NCBI RefSeq assembly: GCF_016827675.1
Contig: NZ_JAERJA010000001.1
Coordinates: 372,001-436,000, forward strand
Length of the DNA stretch: 64,000 bases
From: Nocardioides limicola
GTDB lineage: Bacteria; Actinomycetota; Actinomycetes; Propionibacteriales; Nocardioidaceae
Direction: 5' to 3'
Part shown: positions 8,727 through 17,191 of the stretch, in pieces
How the letters are laid out: each line of letters opens with the position of its first letter
Position numbering within the stretch: the first letter of the stretch is position 1
Position numbers and translations under genes: made by a program
The notes under the pieces: generated by a model
What the model was told of the DNA's origin: nothing
Database searches by the model: none
What the model saw: only the letters and a program-made list of their open reading frames with translations

Positions 8727-9799
8727 CGGGCTGCAGACTCCTCGCCGTGCGTCCCGGGGCGGGGGGCCCACGCCAACTCCTGGGCCGAACGGATCACGAT
8801 CAGCCGGTCGCCGCGGGCCAACTGGGTGACCACCGGGTCGAAGTAGCGGTAGACGCGCTCGTCGCGCACCACGGCGATCACCTGGTCGGGCAGCGACTGC
8901 GGCGCCTTGCCGACCTCGGTCACCAGCAGGTCACGTTCGGCCACCTCGAGTCCATCGCCATAGCTGAGCAGGTCCTCCATCACCTGCCCGAGTGACGGCG
9001 ACACCGACGCGAGCCCGAGAAGCCGGCCGACAGCGTCGGAGGAGGTGATCACGGCGTTGGCGCCGCTCTGCTTCATCAACGAGGTGTTCTCGTGCTCACG
9101 GGCAGAGACGATGATCCAGGCGCCCGGGTTGAGTTGTCGCACCGTCAGCGTGGCCAACACGTTGGTGTCGTCGCGATCGGTGGTGATGATCACTTGCTCA
9201 GCACGGCCGACACCGGCACGGCGCAGCACCTCACGTCGGGTGGCGTCGCCGGCGACCACGGCCAGGCCGTCGGCGTGTGCGTCCTCCATCGCCACGCTGG
9301 TCGGGTCGACGATGACGATGGACTCCTTGGTCCAGCCGTTGCCGAGCAGCGTGGTCGCCGCGCTGCGGCCCTTGGTGCCGTAGCCCACGATCACCACGTG
9401 CTTCTGCTTGCTCATCTGCTTCCTCCATCGGGAGATGCTGAGACGCTCTCGTCCCTCGGTGGCCAGGATCTCCATGGTGCCGCCGACCAGCAGGACCAGG
9501 AACGCGATCCGCATCGGGGTGATCACGAACGCCGTGATTCCACGCGCCAGAGGAGTCACCGGTGAGATGTCTCCGTAGCCAGTCGTGCTCAGGGAGACCG
9601 TCGTGTAGTACAACGCGTCGAGCAGGCTGATCGTGTCACCGGCAGAGTCCTCGTACCCATGGCGATCGAAATAGACGATCGTCGTCATGACTGCGACGAT
9701 GCCCAGCGCCATCCCTAGCCGCCGCAACAGCCGCCACCATGGCGACCGGGGCGGCTCGGGCAGGCGGATCCGGCCCCGCGGAGCCCATTCGTCTGGCAC
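8723..9799 (-). CDS. Two-TM potassium channel with RCK (TrkA) domains
   Basis: A 358-residue channel. Two membrane helices (about 27-45 and 80-103) bracket a pore loop with the filter TTGYGD near residue 72. After the second helix come an RCK_N domain (HVVIVGYGTKGRS near 133, acidic VDPTS at the second strand) and an RCK_C domain (about 250-358). This layout matches MthK/GsuK-type ligand-gated K+ channels. First gene of the ktr operon; a KtrB importer next to an efflux/leak channel suggests a local K+ homeostasis unit. GTG 9799 follows a TAGATT -10 box by 6 nt, so the mRNA is probably leaderless. Confidence 0.92.
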   Translation of the reverse strand: MPDEWAPRGRIRLPEPPRSPWWRLLRRLGMALGIVAVMTTIVYFDRHGYEDSAGDTISLLDALYYTTVSLSTTGYGDISPVTPLARGITAFVITPMRIAFLVLLVGGTMEILATEGRERLSISRWRKQMSKQKHVVIVGYGTKGRSAATTLLGNGWTKESIVIVDPTSVAMEDAHADGLAVVAGDATRREVLRRAGVGRAEQVIITTDRDDTNVLATLTVRQLNPGAWIIVSAREHENTSLMKQSGANAVITSSDAVGRLLGLASVSPSLGQVMEDLLSYGDGLEVAERDLLVTEVGKAPQSLPDQVIAVVRDERVYRYFDPVVTQLARGDRLIVIRSAQELAWAPRPGTHGEESAAR

Positions 9800-9805
9800 G
9801 TGGCG

Positions 9806-9811
9806 AATCTA
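9806..9811 (-). promoter_or_regulatory. -10 box of a leaderless promoter for the channel-ktr operon
   Basis: TAGATT on the minus strand, 6 nt before the GTG start, as in actinobacterial leaderless transcripts. No ribosome site is seen. Confidence 0.55.
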
Positions 9812-9849
9812 GTCCACTCCCCCGCCTGTGCGGTGCAACCGGGCCGAGA

Positions 9850-10821
9850 TCAGGCGTTCTCGTTCCCGTTCCCGTTCCCGTTGCTCATCCGCCCCCGCAG
9901 CCGCTGCACGAGCTCCCGACGGGCCCGGGTGGTGGTCAACTGCGGGAACACCTCGTCGAACGCCGCGTTCACTGCGGCACCGATCAGCACCGCGATGGAG
10001 ACGATGTACAGCCAGATGAGCACCGCGATCGGCGCGGCCAGCGGGCCATAGATGGAGGTGGAACCGGCGGAGGTGGCGGTCAGGAACCAGCGCAGCAACC
10101 AGGAGCCCAGCACCCAGCAGACCAGCGAGAAGATCGCGCCTGGCAGGTTGAAACTCCAGTGCGTCCGCACCGGCACCGAGATGTGGTAGAGCATCGCCAG
10201 GAAGAAGATGCACGACACCAGCACCGTCGGCCAGTAGAACGCCTCCAGGAACGAGAGCTGGTCCGGCACCCAGGCGCGCACCAGTGTCGGGCCGGCGACC
10301 ACCAGCGGGATGGTCACCATCCCGACCACCAGGCCGAGCGCATAGAGACTGAACGACAGCGCCCTGGTCTTGACGATCCCCCGATGGCCGCCCAGGCCGT
10401 GCATGATCGTGATCGTGTCCACGAAGACGTTCAACGCCCGCGAGCCGGACCAGAGCGCGAGCACGAAGCCGATCGAGATGATGTCGTAGCGAACGCCACC
10501 GGCCAGCACCTCGTCGATGGTCTGGGTGATGATGCCGTCCACCACCGGCTGGGTGAACGCCTGCGAGGACAGGTCGATCGCCGCTTGGCGTACGTCGGTC
10601 ACCCGGGTGTCGGGGATCCGTTCGGTCACCACACCGATCGCGCCGGTCAACGCGAAGATCAGCGGAGGCAGCGACAGGATCGCGAAGAAGGCCGCCTCGG
10701 CAGCCAGCCCGGTGACCCGATACCGCATGCAGGAGCCGACGGTGGTCACCACCACTCGCCACAGCATCTCCACGAACTGCTGTGGCCTGCGCACCAGCAC
10801 GTGACGAGCGGCAGACCCCAT
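9850..10821 (-). CDS. YihY/BrkB-family inner-membrane protein
   Basis: A 323-residue protein with about six membrane helices (for example around residues 40-60, 105-120, 150-175, 190-205, 220-240, 255-280). The family signature YRVTGLAAEAAFFAILSLPPL is at about residues 33-53. Family members were once called ribonuclease BN, but that is a different gene; the function (possible lipid or small-molecule export) is not settled. ATG 10821 follows an AGGAG site. The C-terminal tail ends in a low-complexity (Gly-Asn)n run encoded by a 6-bp tandem repeat near 9860-9890. Confidence 0.88.
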   Translation of the reverse strand: MGSAARHVLVRRPQQFVEMLWRVVVTTVGSCMRYRVTGLAAEAAFFAILSLPPLIFALTGAIGVVTERIPDTRVTDVRQAAIDLSSQAFTQPVVDGIITQTIDEVLAGGVRYDIISIGFVLALWSGSRALNVFVDTITIMHGLGGHRGIVKTRALSFSLYALGLVVGMVTIPLVVAGPTLVRAWVPDQLSFLEAFYWPTVLVSCIFFLAMLYHISVPVRTHWSFNLPGAIFSLVCWVLGSWLLRWFLTATSAGSTSIYGPLAAPIAVLIWLYIVSIAVLIGAAVNAAFDEVFPQLTTTRARRELVQRLRGRMSNGNGNGNENA

Positions 10822-10837
10822 GGCTCCTACGTTAGCG

Positions 10838-12295
10838 TCAGGCGAGGTCCAGGCCCGGGTACAACGGGTGCTTGTCGAGCATCTCTGCCGACGCGCTCCG
10901 GGTCCGGTCGGCCACCCCGTCAGCAAGCAGGTACGTCGCCTTCGACGGCCCGCCGGCCTTGGTGCTGCCCGGGGTGGTGTTCGAGAGCACGTCGACCACC
11001 AGTTCGGCGACCTTGTCGAACTCGTCGTGGCCGAAGCCGCGGGTGGTGAGGGCCGGCGTACCGAACCGGATGCCCGAGGTGTACCAGGCGCCGTTGGGGT
11101 CGGACGGGATCGAGTTGCGGTTGGTGACCACCCCGGCGTCCAGCAGCGCCGACTCGGCCTGCCGACCGGTCAGCCCGAACGACGTCACGTCCAGCAGCAC
11201 GATGTGGTTGTCGGTGCCACCGGTGACCAGGGAGGCCCCCCGGGACAGGAAGCCCTCAGCCATCGACTTCGCGTTGTCGGCCACCCGCTGGGCATAGTCG
11301 GCGAACATCGGGGTGCGGGCCTCGGCCAGCGCCACCGCCTTGGCTGCCATCACGTGCGACAGCGGACCGCCGAGCACCATCGGGCAGCCACGGTCGACGC
11401 TGGGCGCGTACTCGGAGGTGGCCAGCACCAGTCCGCCGCGCGGCCCGCGCAGCGACTTGTGGGTGGTGGTGGTGACCACGTGGGCGTGCGGGACCGGGTC
11501 CTCGTCGCCGGTGAAGACCTTGCCGGCGACCAGACCAGCGAAGTGGGCCATGTCGACCATCAGGGTGGCGCCCACCTCGTCGGCGATCTCGCGCATCTTG
11601 GCGAAGTTCACCCGACGCGGGTACGCCGAGTAGCCGGCCACCAGCACCAGCGGCTTGAACTCACGGGCCTTGGCCCGCACCGCGTCGTAGTCGAGCAGGC
11701 CGGTCTCCGGGTCGGTGCCGTACTGCTGCTGGTGGAACATCTTGCCGCTGATGTTTGGACGGAAGCCGTGGGTCAGGTGGCCGCCGGCGTCCAGGCTCAT
11801 CCCCAACAGTCGCTGGTTGCCCAGTTCGGCGCGCAACGCCTCCCAATCGGCCTCGGTGAGTTCGCTCACATTCTTGGCGCCGAACTTCTCCAGCCAGGGG
11901 CCCTCGACCCGGTGCGCGAGGATCGACCAGAACGCCACCAGGTTGGCATCGATGCCGGAGTGGGGCTGGGCATAGGCGTACTCGGCGCCGAAGAGTTCGC
12001 GGGCGTGCTCGGCCGCGAGGGACTCGACGGTGTCGACGTTCTGACAGCCGGCGTAGAAGCGGTGACCGACCGTGCCCTCGGCGTACTTGTCGCTGAACCA
12101 GGTGCCCATGGTGAGCAGCACGGCGGGCGAGGCGTAGTTCTCGCTGGCGATCAGCTTCAAGGAGGCCCGCTGGTCGGCGAGCTCGGCCCGGGTGGCCTCG
12201 GCGATCCGCGGTTCGACGGCCTCGATGACCTGGAGCGCCTGGCTGTAGGCGCTGCTGGTGAGCCGGGAGTCGAAGGGCAGGGTGGAGTCGGTCAT
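10838..12295 (-). CDS. glyA: Serine hydroxymethyltransferase
   Basis: Interconverts serine and glycine, loading one-carbon units on tetrahydrofolate. The 485-residue PLP enzyme carries the PLP lysine in [14 protein letters not shown] near residue 286, the folate/serine-binding [10 protein letters not shown] near 50, and [11 protein letters not shown] near 110. It is longer than the usual 415-435 residues because of an insert after residue 120 ([12 protein letters not shown] comes only near 225), as in other long actinobacterial forms. ATG 12295 sits 7 nt after TAGGCT, a leaderless promoter. Divergent from the sulfur operon. Confidence 0.95.
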   Translation of the reverse strand: MTDSTLPFDSRLTSSAYSQALQVIEAVEPRIAEATRAELADQRASLKLIASENYASPAVLLTMGTWFSDKYAEGTVGHRFYAGCQNVDTVESLAAEHARELFGAEYAYAQPHSGIDANLVAFWSILAHRVEGPWLEKFGAKNVSELTEADWEALRAELGNQRLLGMSLDAGGHLTHGFRPNISGKMFHQQQYGTDPETGLLDYDAVRAKAREFKPLVLVAGYSAYPRRVNFAKMREIADEVGATLMVDMAHFAGLVAGKVFTGDEDPVPHAHVVTTTTHKSLRGPRGGLVLATSEYAPSVDRGCPMVLGGPLSHVMAAKAVALAEARTPMFADYAQRVADNAKSMAEGFLSRGASLVTGGTDNHIVLLDVTSFGLTGRQAESALLDAGVVTNRNSIPSDPNGAWYTSGIRFGTPALTTRGFGHDEFDKVAELVVDVLSNTTPGSTKAGGPSKATYLLADGVADRTRSASAEMLDKHPLYPGLDLA

Positions 12296-12302
12296 GGGCG
12301 GA

Positions 12303-12308
12303 AGCCTA
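12303..12308 (-). promoter_or_regulatory. -10 box of a leaderless glyA promoter
   Basis: TAGGCT on the minus strand, 7 nt upstream of the glyA ATG; no ribosome site is present. Confidence 0.5.
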
Positions 12309-12403
12309 ACCGCCCTCGCTGTTCGTCCAGATCCCGGACACACGTCTCAGACTATGAAATGAGGATTTGTGTCAACGCCGTCCGATCCTTGAGACTGGCG
12401 CTC

Positions 12404-12493
12404 ATGATCAGCGCTGCGACGCAAACCCACCTCGTGGTACGGCGCCACGTGGACTATGGGCGTACCGGCAGCATGATGTGTTGGCCTCGCTGA
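12404..12493 (+). CDS. Putative cysteine-type attenuation leader peptide of the sulfite-reductase operon
   Basis: A 29-codon reading frame ending 74 nt before the sulfite reductase. Its C-terminal part reads HLVVRRHVDYGRTGSMMCWP and then Arg-stop. This matches, from memory, the R-H-V-D...R...S...C pattern of short actinobacterial leader peptides found before sulfur-assimilation and transport genes, where slow translation of a Cys codon near the stop would control the genes behind it. A longer version from ATG 12359 (44 codons, with a second Cys) is possible; neither start has a strong ribosome site. Nothing else is coded between glyA and the reductase. Confidence 0.65.
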   Translation: MISAATQTHLVVRRHVDYGRTGSMMCWPR

Positions 12494-12567
12494 ACGCGAC
12501 CTGACCCCCGCCCACATCCTGCGCGCAGCGCCGCGCGCGACACGTCAGCTAAGGATCGAATCCCCGC

Positions 12568-14292
12568 ATGCCTGACCTGCGCTTCCAGTCCCAGCCCGCT
12601 CGGCACACCGAGGTCCCGCGCCCCAAGCGCGGTGAGGGCCAGTGGTCGTTCGGTTTCACCGAACCCCTGAACAAGAACGAGCAGTCCAAGAAGGACGACG
12701 ACCCGCTCAACGTCCGGAACCGGATCCTCTACACCTACTCCAAGCGGGGCTTCGACTCGATCGACCCCGCCGACCTGCGCGGCCGGTTCCGCTGGATGGG
12801 CCTCTACACCCAGCGCGCCCCTGGGATCGACGGGGGCAAGACCGCGGTCCTGGAGGAGGAGGAGCTCGACGACCGGTACTTCATGATGCGGGTCCGCACC
12901 GACGGCCAGGTCCTGGACGCGGGCGCTCTGCGCGCGCTGGGCGAGGTCTCGAACGAGTTCGCCCGCGGCACCGCCGACATCACTGACCGCAACAACATCC
13001 AGTACCACTGGATCGAGATCGAGAACGTCCCGGAGATCTGGGAGCGGCTCGAAGGCGCGGGGCTCACCACCCTGGAGGCCTGTGGCGACTCGCCGCGTCC
13101 GTTCCTGGGCTCACCGGTCGCCGGGATCGCCAAGGACGAGATCATCGACGGGTCCGCCGCGCTGGCCGAGATCAAGCAGCGGGTGCTGGGCAACCCGGCG
13201 TACTCGAACCTGCCGCGCAAGTTCAAGACCTCGCTCACCGGCCACCCCAGCCACGACACCGCGCCCGAGGTGAACGACGTCGCCTTCGTCGGCACCGTGC
13301 ACCCCGAGCACGGGCCCGGTTTCGACCTGTGGGTCGGCGGCGGGCTCTCCACCAACCCGCACCTGGCCGGCAAGCTCGGCGTCTGGATCCCGCTCGAGGA
13401 GGTGGCCGACGCCTGGGAAGGTGTGGCCGCCATCTTCCGCGACTACGGCTACCGCCGGCTCCGGTCCCGGGCCCGACTCAAGTTCCTGGTCGCCGACTGG
13501 GGCGTGGAGAAGTTCCGGGAGGTCCTGGAGAAGGAGTACCTGGGCCGCGAGCTCGTCTCCAACCCCTCCCCCGAGGTGCCCGACAAGCAGGGCGATCACA
13601 TCGGCGTCCACGAGCAGAAGGACGGCCGCTTCTACATCGGCGCCGCCCCGATCGTGGGCAGGGTCAGCGGTGACGTGCTCACCGGACTCGCCGACCTGGT
13701 GGAGCGGTACGACGCCGCCGGCGCCCGGCTCACCGCCTACCAGAAGCTGGTGGTGCTGGGTGTGCCGGCCGAGTCCACCGACGCGTTCGTCGCCGACCTC
13801 GAGCAGATCGGCCTCACCGCGACCCCGTCCAACTGGCGGCGGCGCACGATGGCCTGCACCGGCATCGAGTTCTGCAAGTTGGCGATCGTGGAGACCAAGG
13901 CCCGGGCGGCCTCGCTGATCGACGAGCTCGAGAGGCGTTTCCCCGACCTGGACACCCCGATCTCGGTCAACGTCAACGGCTGCCCGAACGCGTGCGCCCG
14001 CACCCAGGTCGCCGACATCGGTCTCAAGGGTCAGCTGGTCCTGGACGAGGACGGCAACCAGGTCGAGGGCTACCAGGTGCACCTGGGTGGCGGACTGGCG
14101 CTGGGCGCCAACTTCGGCCGCAAGCTGCGCGCCCACAAGGTGACCAGCGCCGCCCTCGACGACTACATCACCTGCGTGGTCGGCAACTTCCTCGTCGAAC
14201 GCACCGAGGGCGAGACGTTCGCGTCCTGGGTGCAGCGCACCGACGAGGAGAACCTGCGCGGCGACAAGCGACTCGACCCGGTCCCGGTGTGA
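12568..14292 (+). CDS. Ferredoxin-type sulfite (nitrite/sulfite) reductase
   Basis: Reduces sulfite to sulfide with six electrons from ferredoxin, using siroheme and a 4Fe-4S cluster. The 574-residue protein has two ferrodoxin-like half domains and the four cluster cysteines in TMACTGIEFCKLA (near 430) and NGCPNACAR (near 473). Siroheme-binding arginine-rich segments include RNNIQYHW near 144. The fold alone also fits assimilatory nitrite reductase, but APS reductase and a sirohydrochlorin chelatase in the same operon favour sulfite. ATG 12568 has AAGGA 14 nt upstream. Confidence 0.92.
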   Translation: MPDLRFQSQPARHTEVPRPKRGEGQWSFGFTEPLNKNEQSKKDDDPLNVRNRILYTYSKRGFDSIDPADLRGRFRWMGLYTQRAPGIDGGKTAVLEEEELDDRYFMMRVRTDGQVLDAGALRALGEVSNEFARGTADITDRNNIQYHWIEIENVPEIWERLEGAGLTTLEACGDSPRPFLGSPVAGIAKDEIIDGSAALAEIKQRVLGNPAYSNLPRKFKTSLTGHPSHDTAPEVNDVAFVGTVHPEHGPGFDLWVGGGLSTNPHLAGKLGVWIPLEEVADAWEGVAAIFRDYGYRRLRSRARLKFLVADWGVEKFREVLEKEYLGRELVSNPSPEVPDKQGDHIGVHEQKDGRFYIGAAPIVGRVSGDVLTGLADLVERYDAAGARLTAYQKLVVLGVPAESTDAFVADLEQIGLTATPSNWRRRTMACTGIEFCKLAIVETKARAASLIDELERRFPDLDTPISVNVNGCPNACARTQVADIGLKGQLVLDEDGNQVEGYQVHLGGGLALGANFGRKLRAHKVTSAALDDYITCVVGNFLVERTEGETFASWVQRTDEENLRGDKRLDPVPV

Positions 14293-14305
14293 GCCCGGAG
14301 CCGAG

Positions 14306-14491
14306 ATGAGTGAGCGTGCGGTCCCCTACCACTGCCCCTACTGCGGGGACGTGGACCTGCGTCCGCACGAGGTGGCCGGCGAGGACGGCTCCATCTCGTC
14401 GCCGCCAGGCACCTGGGAATGCCGCTCCTGCCTCAGGGCGTTCTCACTGCGCATGCTCGGCATGTTGAACCGACCGACTACGAGGAGGTGA
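14306..14491 (+). CDS. Small zinc-ribbon protein of the cys operon
   Basis: A 61-residue protein with CPYC near residue 10 and CRSC near residue 39, a four-cysteine zinc ribbon. It lies 13 nt after the reductase gene and ends 4 nt before cysH. Similar tiny zinc-ribbon genes are found at this place in actinobacterial sulfur operons. No activity is known; a role in cluster or sulfur handling is only a guess. Confidence 0.75.
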   Translation: MSERAVPYHCPYCGDVDLRPHEVAGEDGSISSPPGTWECRSCLRAFSLRMLGMLNRPTTRR

Positions 14492-14495
14492 CTGG

Positions 14496-15242
14496 ATGAC
14501 CACCGCAACCACCCGCGCAGCTCGCGAGTTCCGGGGCACCCACACCGACGGTCGCACCCCCGAGGAGTTGCGCGAACTCGTCTCCCACGTGGGCGCCGAA
14601 CTCGAGCTGGCCCCCGCCGAGCACATCATCGAGTGGGCGGTGGCCACCTTCGGTGAGCGCTTCTGCGTCACCTCATCGATGGGCGACGCGGTACTGGCCC
14701 ACCTGGCCGCCAAGGTCGCCCCCGGACTGGACGTGGTCTTCCTGGACACCGGCTACCACTTCATCGAGACCATCGGCACCCGGGACGCGGTCGCAGCCAC
14801 CCTGGACGTGAACCTGGTCACCATCGCGCCGACCCTGAGCGTGGCCGAGCAGGATGCCAAGTACGGCAAGGATCTCTACAAGACCGATCCCGACGCCTGC
14901 TGCGCGATGCGCAAGGTCGCGCCGCTCAGCGACTCCCTCGCCGGGTACGACGCCTGGGCCACCGGCCTCCGTCGCGCGGAGACCCACAACCGGGTGATCG
15001 CGCCGGTGATCGGCTGGGATGCGAAGAAGGCCAAGGTCAAGGTCTCTCCCATCGCCCGGTGGAGCGACGAGGACGTGGAGCGGTACATCGCCGAGAACGG
15101 CGTCCTGGTCAACCCTCTCGTCCACGACGGCTACCCCTCCATCGGCTGCTGGCCGTGCACGCGCCGGGTCGCTCCCGGCGAGGACCCGCGCAGTGGCCGA
15201 TGGGCCGGAACCAACAAGACCGAATGCGGGATCCACTCGTGA
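14496..15242 (+). CDS. cysH: Assimilatory adenylyl-sulfate (APS) reductase
   Basis: Reduces APS to sulfite and AMP. The 248-residue protein of the PP-loop/adenine alpha-hydrolase fold has the PP-loop-like SSMGDAVLAHL near 54 and the two cysteine pairs of the 4Fe-4S-containing APS-reductase class: ACCAMRKV near 130 and GCWPCTRRV near 215. The catalytic cysteine is in ECGIH at the very end. The CC...CxxC pairs distinguish it from PAPS reductases, which lack the cluster. ATG 14496 has a strong GAGGAGGTGA site. No ATP sulfurylase gene is in the window. Confidence 0.93.
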   Translation: MTTATTRAAREFRGTHTDGRTPEELRELVSHVGAELELAPAEHIIEWAVATFGERFCVTSSMGDAVLAHLAAKVAPGLDVVFLDTGYHFIETIGTRDAVAATLDVNLVTIAPTLSVAEQDAKYGKDLYKTDPDACCAMRKVAPLSDSLAGYDAWATGLRRAETHNRVIAPVIGWDAKKAKVKVSPIARWSDEDVERYIAENGVLVNPLVHDGYPSIGCWPCTRRVAPGEDPRSGRWAGTNKTECGIHS

Positions 15243-15306
15243 TCCCGCAGCCCAGAGACGACAACGGAGTCGATCGCCCGTACGCAACAGACTGGAGGCG
15301 TCACTG

Positions 15307-16050
15307 ATGGCAGCTCCTGCACTCATTGCCCTGGCCCACGGCAGCCGCGACCCCCGCTCACCGGAGACCATCAAGGCTCTCGTGGACGAGGTCCGTCGGC
15401 TCCGACCGGACCTGCGGATCGAACCTGCGTTCCTGGACCTGTCCCGTCCGTTCTTCGGCACCGTCGTGGACAGGCTGGTCCGCGCCGGCTTCGACGAGAT
15501 CGTCGTCGTCCCCCTGCTGCTGACCGAGGCCTTCCACGCCAAGGTCGACGTGCCGACCGTGATCGCCGAAGCGACCGCGAAGCACCCCGGGCTGCGGATC
15601 CGCTGCACCGACATCCTCGGCACCGAGCCGATCTTCCTTGAGGTGCTGGACCTGCGGATGCGCGAGGCCCTCAAGCAGGCCCGGATCCGCGAGCTCGACG
15701 CGCTGGTGCTGGCCGCAGCCGGCTCCAGCGACCCGCTGGCCAACCAGGCCGTCGCCCGGTTGGCGCGTGTCTGGGGCACCCGGCACAAGCTCCCGGTCAC
15801 CGCCGCCTACGCCTCCTCCGCTCCCCCGGCCACCGGTGAGGCGGTCCGCACCTTCCGTCGCGAGGGTCGCCGCCACGTCGCGGTCGCCTCGCTCTTCCTG
15901 GCCCCGGGATTCCTGCCGGACCGGGCCGCGGAACTGGCCATGGAGGCCGGTGCGGTGGCCATCTCTGAGCCGTTGGGTGCGCACCCCGAGATCGCTCGCA
16001 CCGTGTTGGCCCGCTACGCGGTCGGTGCCGTGGAACTGGTGCCGGTCTAG
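15307..16050 (+). CDS. Sirohydrochlorin chelatase (CbiX/SirB-like)
   Basis: Inserts Fe2+ (or Co2+) into sirohydrochlorin; in this operon most likely to make siroheme for the sulfite reductase. The 247-residue protein has the CbiX start ALIALAHGSRDPRS with the metal-binding histidine near residue 10, and a duplicated second half (LVLAAAGSSDPLAN near 137, with LFLAPGFLPDR near 198). FHAKVDVP near 78 carries a further conserved histidine. ATG 15307 follows TGGAGGCG. Its last 4 nt overlap the convergent DUF3037 gene. Confidence 0.88.
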   Translation: MAAPALIALAHGSRDPRSPETIKALVDEVRRLRPDLRIEPAFLDLSRPFFGTVVDRLVRAGFDEIVVVPLLLTEAFHAKVDVPTVIAEATAKHPGLRIRCTDILGTEPIFLEVLDLRMREALKQARIRELDALVLAAAGSSDPLANQAVARLARVWGTRHKLPVTAAYASSAPPATGEAVRTFRREGRRHVAVASLFLAPGFLPDRAAELAMEAGAVAISEPLGAHPEIARTVLARYAVGAVELVPV

Positions 16051-16430
16051 GCCACGAACTGCTGCAGCAGATGCTCCAGCTGACGGGCCGGGTCCGCGGT
16101 GAGTCCGCCGTGGACCGGCCCCGGCTGAAGCACTGTGCTTCGGGGTGCCTTCAAGAACCCGAACCGGGTCCCCAGGTCCCCGCGAGCCGCGGCGCCGGCG
16201 CGCACGTCGCCCGCACAGACCTGTTCGACGAAGGCGAGTCCGTCACACACCTGAGCGAGGTCCAGGCCCGGGTCGAGCGCCCGTAGCCGGTCGGCGTCGC
16301 AGTGCCAGGCGGCGTCCAGGTAGTCCGCAGCCTGACAGTGCAGCACCACGCCGACGTTGAGGAACTCTTCGCGCTCGACACGCGGCACACACCGCAGTAC
16401 GACGTACTGGTAGGCGAGCAGGTTGGTCAT
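16047..16430 (-). CDS. DUF3037 protein, partner of a HipA-like kinase
   Basis: A 127-residue protein starting YQYVVLRCVPRVEREEFLNVGVVL, the DUF3037 signature. No enzyme motif is visible. The ATG overlaps the stop of the HipA-like gene (ATGA), so the two are made together; this gene pair is frequent in bacteria. The function of the pair is not established; a toxin-antitoxin-like or signalling role is a possibility only. Confidence 0.82.
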   Translation of the reverse strand: MTNLLAYQYVVLRCVPRVEREEFLNVGVVLHCQAADYLDAAWHCDADRLRALDPGLDLAQVCDGLAFVEQVCAGDVRAGAAARGDLGTRFGFLKAPRSTVLQPGPVHGGLTADPARQLEHLLQQFVA

Positions 16431-17191
16431 GCCGCCTCCTGGGGCATCCACGTGCGACTGGCCAGGCGAGCGGTGAGGAAGTCCAGGTAGGCGGCCCGCA
16501 CCTGATTCGGCGTCCTCGCGCTGGCTACGCCGGGCAGCCAGTCGTCGGGGACGTCGTCGAGGACACCCATCAGAGCCTCCCGACTCAGCAACGGCCGGGC
16601 CACGGCGTCGGCGGCTCGGAGGTGCTCCAGGTGCTGGACGAAGATGTGCTCCTCGGCCTGCCAGGGCTGGGACGCGAACCGCTGCGGGTCCCCCACGTGG
16701 TCGCGCCACCCGTGGTGGAAGTAGAGACAGGCGCCGTGATCGATGGCGACCAGCCGCCGATGCCACAGCAGCAGGTTCGGGTTGCGCCAGGACCTGTCGA
16801 CGTTGGCCACGAACGCATCCAGCCACAGCACCTTGCCGGCCTCGGCGGGGTCGACCGGCGTGGCACTGTCGACGTTGAAGGCGCCGGGCAGGAAATCCAC
16901 CCCGAGGTTGAGGCCGACGCTGGCCTTGAGCAGGTCCTGAACCTCCTCGTCGGCCTCGAAACGGGCGATCTCGGCGTCCAACTCCAGCGCCACCAACCGT
17001 GGTGTCTCCACACCGATCTGGCTGGCGATGCCGGCGACGATGACCTCGGCGGCCAGCACCCGCAACCCCTGACCGGCACCACGGAACTTGCACACGTAGA
17101 GCCCGAGATCATCAGCCTCCACCAGACCCGGCAGGCTGCCGCCCTCGCGCAGCGGGGTGACGTAGCGCGTCACCGCCTGAGTCGCGATCAC
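16427..17191 (-). CDS. HipA-family kinase-like protein
   Basis: A 254-residue stand-alone HipA C-terminal type kinase. Visible motifs: YVCKFRGAGQG near residue 32 (ATP-binding lysine), AEVIVAGIASQIGVETPRLV near 48, the catalytic NVDRSWRNPN near 133 (D...N pair), and VAIDHG near 150 (metal-binding Asp). True HipA proteins are about 440 residues with an extra N-terminal domain, which is missing here. GTG 17191 overlaps the PPK2 stop (GTGA), so PPK2, kinase and DUF3037 form one operon. The target is unknown. Confidence 0.82.
   Translation of the reverse strand: MIATQAVTRYVTPLREGGSLPGLVEADDLGLYVCKFRGAGQGLRVLAAEVIVAGIASQIGVETPRLVALELDAEIARFEADEEVQDLLKASVGLNLGVDFLPGAFNVDSATPVDPAEAGKVLWLDAFVANVDRSWRNPNLLLWHRRLVAIDHGACLYFHHGWRDHVGDPQRFASQPWQAEEHIFVQHLEHLRAADAVARPLLSREALMGVLDDVPDDWLPGVASARTPNQVRAAYLDFLTARLASRTWMPQEAA

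Noticed and set aside
12521..12538. Rho-independent attenuator before the sulfite reductase
   Set aside because: The 6-bp GCGCGC stem has no U-run, and such GC stems are frequent by chance at this base composition.
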